From: Cladocopium goreaui
Lineage: Eukaryota; Sar; Dinophyceae; Suessiales; Symbiodiniaceae
DNA: 64,000 nucleotides
Assembly (NCBI GenBank): GCA_947184155.2
Contig: CAMXCT020006573.1
Location: 329,641 to 393,640, forward strand
Reading direction: 5' to 3'
Part shown: piece by piece, positions 56,697-64,000 of the stretch
Layout: each line of letters opens with the position of its first letter
Numbering within the stretch: the stretch's first letter is position 1
The notes under the pieces: generated by a model
What the model saw: the letters and a program-made list of their open reading frames with translations, nothing else
What the model was told of the DNA's origin: nothing
Databases searched by the model: none
Program-made: the position numbers and the translations under genes

Positions 56697-57290
56697 CACA
56701 GCGAAGCTGATTATTATTATTAGTAGTAGTAGTATTATTATTAAACTGTAATATTTATTATTATTATTATTAGTAGTAGTAGTAGTATGATTATTACTGT
56801 TATTATTATTGTTTTTACTATTATTGGTATTATTATTATTGTTATTATTATTGTTATTATTATTGTTATTATTTTTTATACATGTAATGTATATATATAA
56901 CATATATAATTATACTAATAATAACAATGATAACAATAATGATTAATAATAATAATATATAATATAATATAATATGATATAATATAATATAATATATAAA
57001 TATATATATATATAAATATAATATAATATAAATATAAATATAATATAATATAATATAATATAAAATAAATATAATATGATTTAATATAATATAATATAAA
57101 TATAATATAATATCATATCATATCATATTAATATTAATATAAATATTATATAATATAATATAACATAATATGATATGATATGATATGATATGATATAATA
57201 TTCTATTATATTATATCATATTATATCATATTCTATTATATTATATTATATTACAATATACTTATATATAATATAGCGCTATATATCTTC
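56697..57290. repeat. TTA/TAG trinucleotide and TATAA/TATCA pentanucleotide arrays
   Basis: (TTA)n with TAG runs to about 56880, then (AATAT)n, (ATATC)n and (TATTA)n blocks with mirror arrangement. No gene. Confidence 0.95.
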
Positions 57291-57899
57291 ACCTGTTTTA
57301 ATCATAATCAACTGTCGTGGCTGCGCTGTACTTCAAGCCTCGCAGCCACAATAGAAGCGAAAGATCGCCGCGAAGTTCTCTTTGGAGTCCCAGAATGTGA
57401 CCACCGACCTGGGAAAAATCCATCGATACCCATGATTTCGGTGGATGCAGGGGCTGTATCATTGGCACCTCGAATCCAAAGCACAAAGAATGAAATGGTC
57501 CAAGGTATATACCTCGGGCTATCTCGGGCTGCACCATGTCAACATGAGAGTGATATGAAGCCATTGGAATCACATGGAGATGCATCTACAGTGCATCTGT
57601 TTTTCAAGGATTTGGAGTCTTTTGATGTCACGCTGAAGCCATCTACAGTGCTACAGAGGTTTCCACGGACTGCCACGTGACCCGGGCAACATCCACCTGC
57701 CAAGCAGAACATCAATGGCTCGGCTAGACCGGCTACGCCTGGCTACTTTCAAGACAGAACAAATGTCAACCCACCACCAGGCCCTGGAATGTTGACGCTT
57801 GTTCCTTGGACCTGGACCTTTAACCTCTGGCCTCAAAGTTTCCAGTCCTACTCATCACAGCTCATCACAGCTCATCACATCTCATCACTACCTTCCAAT

Positions 57900-58019
57900 C
57901 CGTCTGCTGCAGATCAACCAGATCCGCCGCACTTCTCCCCGCCCTGAATCCGGCGGCACCTGCACCAAGGCACTGTCAGTTTTCAGAAAGGCTTTGGCTT
58001 CGCCGTCCAAGGTCCAGAC
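57900..58019 (-). CDS. Candidate exon, unknown protein
   Basis: After TCCCAG the minus strand reads VWTLDGEAKAFLKTDSALVQ then VPPDSGRGEVRRIW. Coding-like; not recognised. Confidence 0.4.
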
Positions 58020-58137
58020 CTGGGAATTGATGTGCTGATCCAAAGTCCCATGGTTCCATGATTTTGGTGACCGAAAAATAGAGCAAACTTCTACTGGTCG
58101 CCTTGCAACAGTATTGCAATTCAAGCATAATGGAAAG

Positions 58138-58865
58138 TCATAGATCTGGGTTCATGTGTTCACACATCGCACTTTGTAGTCCGCAACCCAAGATGCACAT
58201 GTTACTTGTGGCTGATCCAACACTCCCCAACGGCATGAGCAGTTGGCATTCAAAGACTTCAAGCTCCCACGGCCCTGGCAACGACTTCAACTGGTTTTGG
58301 TCCAACAACTTTTCATCGGAACCTTTTCTCATCTTGATATTGTAGAAACTAGATGAAACTAGTAGAAACAATCAAAAAGATGGAACGATAAGATACTATA
58401 TGTCGTCCGTTTCTCCCTCTAGGAAAAGACTGTGAGAGTCAAACATGTCAGGGTAAACCAAGAGCATGGTCCGATGATGCGTGGCTTGAAGCTGAAACAT
58501 CTCTAGAAAGGATATGCAACCAGGGTACCCAGGTCATCAGCAGGTCACCCATCCATTGGACCTGAGAGATGGAATGTGGTCCTGGATTCATAGGAACTGA
58601 TGCAGCCTACAGTATTTTCAGTGGTGTTACATGCACCAATGTCTACCCTGGGTTTCATGAAGACCTGTAGTCTGAGTTCCGAGCCTCCAAGGTTTCTCGA
58701 AGACCTTACAGATGCTGCACAACTCTCAATGGCTTTGTCTTTTAGAAGACAAGTTGTAAAACAAAGAGGACTCTCATACAGAAATGAATGTGCAATTTGC
58801 ACAAGACACAAGGGTACTCTGAGATCCCTGACGATGTGATTGTGATCCGGTGACATCATCAGCAT
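58138..58865 (-). CDS. Candidate exons, unknown
   Basis: Minus-strand blocks 58340-58140 (MRKGSDEKLLDQNQLKSLPG then ELEVFECQLLMPLGSVGS) and 58865-58668 (VRDLRVPLCLVQIAHSFLYE, ending LRLQ before GTCTTC). No family recognised. Confidence 0.3.
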
Positions 58866-59629
58866 GAGGACCTAGGTTTGGTGGCAGCAAACATCGAATA
58901 CCTTGCTACCAGCAACATTGAGCTAGTGCAATAAATCAGACATCGGCGTTAGGTCATGTTGCAGCCAAGGGACTAGGACGCTCCACAGGACTTCCAAAGG
59001 CAGCCCCAGTGTCATCATGCTGGGCGGAGATCAAGGGAAGGTGCAACACTCCAAGAGACTGGTTCTTCCCCCCCACAACAGACTGGGAAAGTCACCACCT
59101 TCAACATGTGTGGATTTCGGAAGATTAAAAATGCTTAAAAAATCTATTCACACTAAGACTCAACCCCCCTAAACCAAAGGCCTGGATGCAGCAAATGAAC
59201 TCCAGGGTCTCCGTGTGCCACAGCAAGCAGCAGTTGCTCTCGACCAGGATCAGCCTTTGCCTGCGACCATCCAGTCAGCTTCCAGCTGGGAAAAAGTCTC
59301 TAGGAGGGATAAAACTAACAGAGGTCTTAAGTAGAGTATTCAACCTCGGATCTTCGGAAAATTAAAAGCACAAGGATTCCCCCACCTATGAACCAATAGC
59401 TCCAAAGGCCGTCCAACCTCAGGTTTGCTGCGTTGGGAATAGCAAACTACGGTGGGAGCAGTATCATCACACCCTCACCACACCTTCTAGATGTGTTCAG
59501 TGCTCACTGCAATTTTTCAAAACGTGTCCATCGCGGCTGTCTCAGCTGTCAAAGGCATGGACACAATGGACACACAACACTCTAGGCCCAGCGCCCTCAC
59601 CAAGGAATGCGGGGTCCTGCCACTCCACC

Positions 59630-59885
59630 AGTTGAAATTTCACAACTCCAGAGGCCAGAGACCATTCGAACCACCCGGCCTCGCAGGGGGAAGCTCAATG
59701 GGCTTCTTGTAACTGTCGTAGTCCCAGACCTGAACTGCTCAAGAAAGTGTCGCCCCAAATGGAGCTTGAAAATCTTGTCATAGCCGGCAGTTGAAAGTAA
59801 TGTTTTAGAAAATATGACCGAGAAAAAGATGTCGAACTCAATCAAGTCTGTGTACACTTTCAACAGCCAATTAGGCACATTCCTC
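59630..59885 (-). CDS. Candidate exon, unknown protein
   Basis: Minus strand reads NVPNWLLKVYTDLIEFDIFF then SVIFSKTLLSTAGYDKIFKL and GRHFLEQF. Rich in aromatic and aliphatic residues; clearly coding-like. No family recognised. Confidence 0.4.
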
Positions 59886-61088
59886 CCGCCTTGATGCAAT
59901 CATTCAAGCAAACAAAGAGTTTCTTTTTCACATTGGCCAGGCGATGGAAACATCCTGACAGCTTGTCGATGCTATGGATATGTATGGATGCTGTTCCAAA
60001 GGTCTTCGAACTCTTCAGAGAAAACATAGCACGACAACATGCTGAGATGTGCTGTGAACAGGTATCACGCGTATCACGACCCTGTGTGCTGTCAGCATGA
60101 CGAGGTTACCGCCAGAGGCATCAAGGTGCTGCTCAAGCTGCGGCGAAAGTTTTGCCCCGTGTCAATCTCCCGCAAGACCTACAGCTTTGCGTCAGCAAGT
60201 GCCATAGCCCCCATAGCCCCCTTTCTGCCCCATGGTAGGTGCAGAGATCCATCGAATCAAACGATCCAGACATGTTGGAACGTACCCTGCAAGACTTGAA
60301 TCCAAATCTGATCAGTACCCTGGAAATCACACCAAAATAGTCTGGTAGTTATGGATGTTCATCCCACCCAAGTATGGTATTATAATGTATTATAGGGCCT
60401 ATATAGGAGTTTTGATTCATGGCCATTTGGACCGAGAAAGAGACAAAACCCAAAAACACCTCCTGCATCTGAGAGCCTGACCTTTCCGTCGCAGGCCCGA
60501 ACTACTTGCACTACTCGACCGTTCTCCCAGAAGAAAACGTTGCCTGACAGACTCAGAAAGGGCCAAAGGATTCACAATTGAAGCTCAATCTCGGCACAAC
60601 GAGATTGCCACTACGCATGACCGCAGAAGCATTAAATCAGACATTCCAGGTACACCAGGCATGGGCTGAGTCCGGCTGAGTCTCCAACAATTGTCTGCCA
60701 GTTCCAAGCCTCAGTGAGGATTTCCTCATCTCCAGAAGTCGATGACGACTTTGTGACTCTGGGATGGTGGCTACCCCTGTACCGCCTCCTCCTTGCATGC
60801 CTGCCCGAACCAGTGTGCGCAGAAGGATGTGCACGAAGCAGTGATGCAGACTCCAGAAATCAGGGAACCACAATCTCCAACGTTTCTTGTTACACGTATG
60901 GCTTTGTCCGAAAAAACACATCCCCTGGTTAATCATTAAGTCTCCTTTAAATGCCCACTTTGGGGGTCAGATAGCGGAGAATGGAACACGGCAAAAGAAA
61001 CGCTCGGCCTGTGCGAACTACCAGGAAGTGCAGATCCTGAAAACACGTGGAACTGCTGCTAAATCCAAACAACTGGTCAGCCTCAACT

Positions 61089-61169
61089 GGATATTGTTGG
61101 TTTGATTGTTGGTTTGATTGTTGGATATTGTTGGATATCAAGTGTCAAAAACTCAAACCAACAATATCC
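61089..61169. repeat. Perfect 17-bp inverted repeat with internal direct repeats
   Basis: GGATATTGTTGGTTTGA at 61089-61105 and its exact complement at 61153-61169, with further GATTGTTGGTTT copies between. Could be a MITE remnant. Confidence 0.7.
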
Positions 61170-61785
61170 AACAATTAAAGACCTGTCACCAGTGAACAAG
61201 TTTGCTTCCCCTGACGTTGAATTTATCAAGGATATCTGTATCTGCTACCTTTGCCAAAACACTCGGAGAATGACCCTTTCAACTCGTTAGTTAGAGACTC
61301 AAGCGAAACTTTGAGGGCCTTACCTTCAAGCTCCTCCTGGCACAAGTTGTAATGCTGATGGTAATTTTATGTCATTTGTTTCCTAGTCACTGTCGGATGA
61401 AAATCTATTCATGCAGACAAAATCTGTTCAATTCCAAGACAGCATTGCTGCAAGACCAAGATCTGCATCTGTACGGGAAAAAGTTGCGAGTATGTGGGTA
61501 TATGAATGTTGTGTCCAAACTGCCATGAAAAGCCTGATATGTCGCTAGCAGGTGTGCCTGGTCTGCCGATCACAGTCCAGAGTTTAAAGGTGGGCCAATG
61601 TGAGCCCCACATTTTTTTCCTCCATGGGCTCACATCGTCCAAATGCGGCCTCTTTTTTTGCAAATCAATCACTGGTGCATTGCGACCGCTGAATTGGGAT
61701 CACCAAAGCTCAAATACTTCCGAATCCCTTCATCCAATCTCACGTTTCACGTGAGAACGAGAAGTCTCGGGTAATTCAGTTCCTT

Positions 61786-62500
61786 TCAGCATCTCGATGC
61801 TTCTCTTTGTGCAGATATCGTCAGATTCCCACCTTCCGTGAAACCTTGGTTCGCAAATGGCCGGCCATTTGCATCAAAGGGAGCAGCTCGCCATGCCGGG
61901 TCAAAAACAAACCAAGGCACATCGTGGCAGGTTGTCCCGTCGTCGGCCGGTCTCAAAGACCCCAAACCTGCGACCAGAGATTTGAGCATTGGCATCACAC
62001 CACATCGAAATTCTCCGAGTTTCAATCTGTTTTGTGTTTCAATCCTCTCCAGTTTTCCGGTTCGCACCGTGTTCATCGCTTGCTGAAGCTTCTGCTCTCC
62101 CAGCGTGGCCAGGTATCTGGTGTAGCTATCGAACCTGTCAGCATTTTTGGACCATTGGACCATTGCTGATTTCTATTGAAATTGGACCCTGGCGTTGCTT
62201 TGCTGCGATGGAAAAAAGGCCAAATCCACGGTGAAAAAAAAGAATTTCAACAACATGTAGTCCAAAAGCTGCAGTTTTTGTATCAACCCCATGGCTTTTC
62301 ATCAAGTCTCCTCCTCTCGGACACCGTCTGCCGCATTGCCTGACTGAGTTTTTCGGTGGAGTTGTCCCAGAAAACCCGGGAAGTGCGCACTTCCAAATGG
62401 TTTTCTGTTTGCTGTTTGCTGCCCTACCAATCCATTGAATCTCAGCAGGCCACCTTCCGAGACAGTCATCAGACTTGGAACATCTTGACAGGTGAAAACA
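61786..62500 (-). CDS. Candidate exons of an unnamed helical protein
   Basis: Minus-strand 62170-61787 reads SYTRYLATLGEQKLQQAMNT then GKLERIETQNRLKLGEFRCG and CHDVPWFVFDPAWRA. An upstream block at about 62400-62290 reads VFWDNSTEKLSQAMRQTVSE. The two share a similar K-L-x-Q-A-M pattern, as in a long helical coat. Identity unknown. Confidence 0.45.
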
Positions 62501-62639
62501 TAGACACATTGTGAGAGACACCTGGGTCCGTCTCAAAATGTGTCATGATCATTTTGCTCCATGTCTTCTCAATCTAAATGTGGGTGATGCATCCTGTTTT
62601 ATCCCATTTGTATCCCGTTCATCTCCCATTATGCTTGGC

Positions 62640-62795
62640 TTTTTTTTACTCATACCCCACCCTAATGGTTTTTCACCGCACCATTCTTCACCACCGGCCT
62701 CGATCATGCCCTCAAAGTCACTGGCCGAGAGCGTTCGAATGAGCCAAATGGTGATGGCCTGCCTGGGATGGCCAAAAAAGGATGGTGAAATCTAA
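62640..62795 (-). CDS. Candidate exon, unknown protein
   Basis: Minus strand reads GHPRQAITIWLIRTLSASDF then EGMIEAGGEEWCGEKPLG. Coding-like; no family recognised. Confidence 0.4.
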
Positions 62796-63329
62796 GCCTC
62801 TAAGCCTCGGAATTTTCATGCAATGGCTACAAGATGCTACAAGTAAACTTTTTTTGGGGGTAAAAAATATGGAAATGTCATTGATCATCATTTATCAACG
62901 GTTTTAAAATGTTTTAAACGGATTCCACTTTTCGATATTTTCTTGGGGGGTGCCCCAAAAACTACTCTATACGGTCAGAATGAGACTGCGCATTCAGCAA
63001 TGCCGGCTGGATGAGATATCGCTCAGCCTGTCGGTGCTAAAACCTTCAGTGGAAAACATGAACCAGTGCGGTCTAGACAGGTCCTCCCACACCGCCGTAG
63101 TCTTTCATCCTGTTTTCTGAATGGCTGAAACAGCGACCAGTTGCTGCAGAGCAATCTGAGAGATGGATCTGATGGTCACCACCACCACTTGGATCAAGGC
63201 CTTTGAGCAGTTCCAGCGGCAGTGAACAGCACTAAGCGGCCTAAACGTTTTCCTGTGCCTGGCTTAGCTTTAACGCATTGAAACTATCGTAAAAAGAAAA
63301 ACTCTGAGTCCAGGTTGCATCGTCAATGG

Positions 63330-63990
63330 TGTTTTCGTCGTTCCTCAGAGTCTTGCGGGTCTAGTGACAAAGGTGATGCACAGTGCCAGAAACTGAACAA
63401 CCCACTTGCCAAAATCGGAATCGATGTATATGATTGTATATGTGCTACAGATGTCAGGCGGGCTAGCAAAACAGAGCATGCTATGGGACATCTGCAAGGC
63501 TGACATTTTCCTCTGAGCTGTAGAATGGTGCACCAGAGTTGGCAGCGCTGGCCCAAGATGTACGAAGCATTGCGAAGCAATCCCTCACGAAGTTGATATG
63601 GGCCCATCATGCGCATCATGTACTCTATTGCACTGTCCACAACCAGGTTTTTCGCATTGGATTGGTTGAAGGGAAATTTTACAAGAAACCCCATAGTTAT
63701 AGGAAAAACATGGAAAAACATCATGTTTTCCATTGATTCCTGGATTCCATTTTCATAAATCATCCATGTTCCAATAATAAAATCCAGTTGAGCACAAGGT
63801 TCTCATGACTCAGCTGGCTGTGCAAAGAGGGCGAGTACTTTTCGTTGACATCGTAGTTCAGCAGCGTCTCTCGCCCAATGCACACATCGACCAGGCCCTT
63901 GCCATATGGCGTGGGGCAAATAGGGTCCTCCTGACCGCTTGAATCGGGATCAATGGTATCCACGCACGGGTTTGGGCCGTGAGGGCTCAA
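63330..63990 (-). CDS. Candidate exons at the window edge, unknown
   Basis: Minus-strand blocks 63990-63770 (DSSGQEDPICPTPYGKGLVD then RETLLNYDVNEKYSPSL), 63650-63535 (DSAIEYMMRMMGPYQLREGL) and 63510-63345 (ALQMSHSMLCFASPPDICST then DFGKWVVQFLAL). The gene continues beyond the window. No domain recognised. Confidence 0.4.
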
Positions 63991-64000
63991 GATGCTGACC

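Overview
This is nuclear DNA of a dinoflagellate, almost certainly a member of Symbiodiniaceae. Reasons: coding sequence is cut into very small exons (about 28-180 nt); introns start with GT, GC or GA and end mostly in AG followed by G; every gene I can place is on the minus strand (unidirectional gene array); a truncated copy of the dinoflagellate spliced leader sits just upstream of one start codon; and intron and intergenic DNA is full of satellites, microsatellites and short inverted-repeat elements. It is not bacterial: open frames over 100 codons are few and mostly lie in repeats.

Four genes were assembled exon by exon, with reading phase checked at every proposed junction, and are recognisable by homology. 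(1) 1823-3267: mitochondrial ribosomal protein mS23 (one exon not found). (2) 8551-15272: an EEF1AKMT1-like protein lysine methyltransferase, apparently complete in eight exons (229 codons). (3) 24607-26377: MMADHC, the vitamin B12 trafficking protein (C-terminal half firm). (4) 39821 to about 50610: proline dehydrogenase, more than 20 exons, with an EF-hand in the usual insertion site. Other minus-strand exon groups look coding but I cannot name them, including a Cys-rich secreted-type protein with a cluster of N-glycosylation sequons (20681-22178) and a gene beginning near 17492 with a relic spliced leader.

Layout: 1-7 kb mS23 and an unnamed coiled-coil gene; 7.2-8.1 kb a broken LINE reverse transcriptase; 8.5-15.3 kb EEF1AKMT1-like, whose third intron (4.5 kb) holds five kinds of tandem array and a 100-base assembly gap; 16-22 kb microsatellites, unnamed genes and the Cys-rich gene; 24-26 kb MMADHC; 27-39 kb scattered unnamed exons; 39.8-50.6 kb proline dehydrogenase, with a 3.6 kb intron made of two tandem arrays; 52-64 kb further unnamed exons and AT-rich arrays.

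The most interesting signal is a family of roughly 100 bp Stowaway-like elements (TA target site, perfect inverted ends) whose ends carry ready-made GT and AG splice sites on either strand. Precise removal of three copies as introns of about 90 nt would join flanking open frames in phase, so they look like introners (intron-making transposons). Mitochondrial metabolism is well represented (mS23, proline dehydrogenase, MMADHC), but I see no sign of operon-like functional grouping beyond shared direction.
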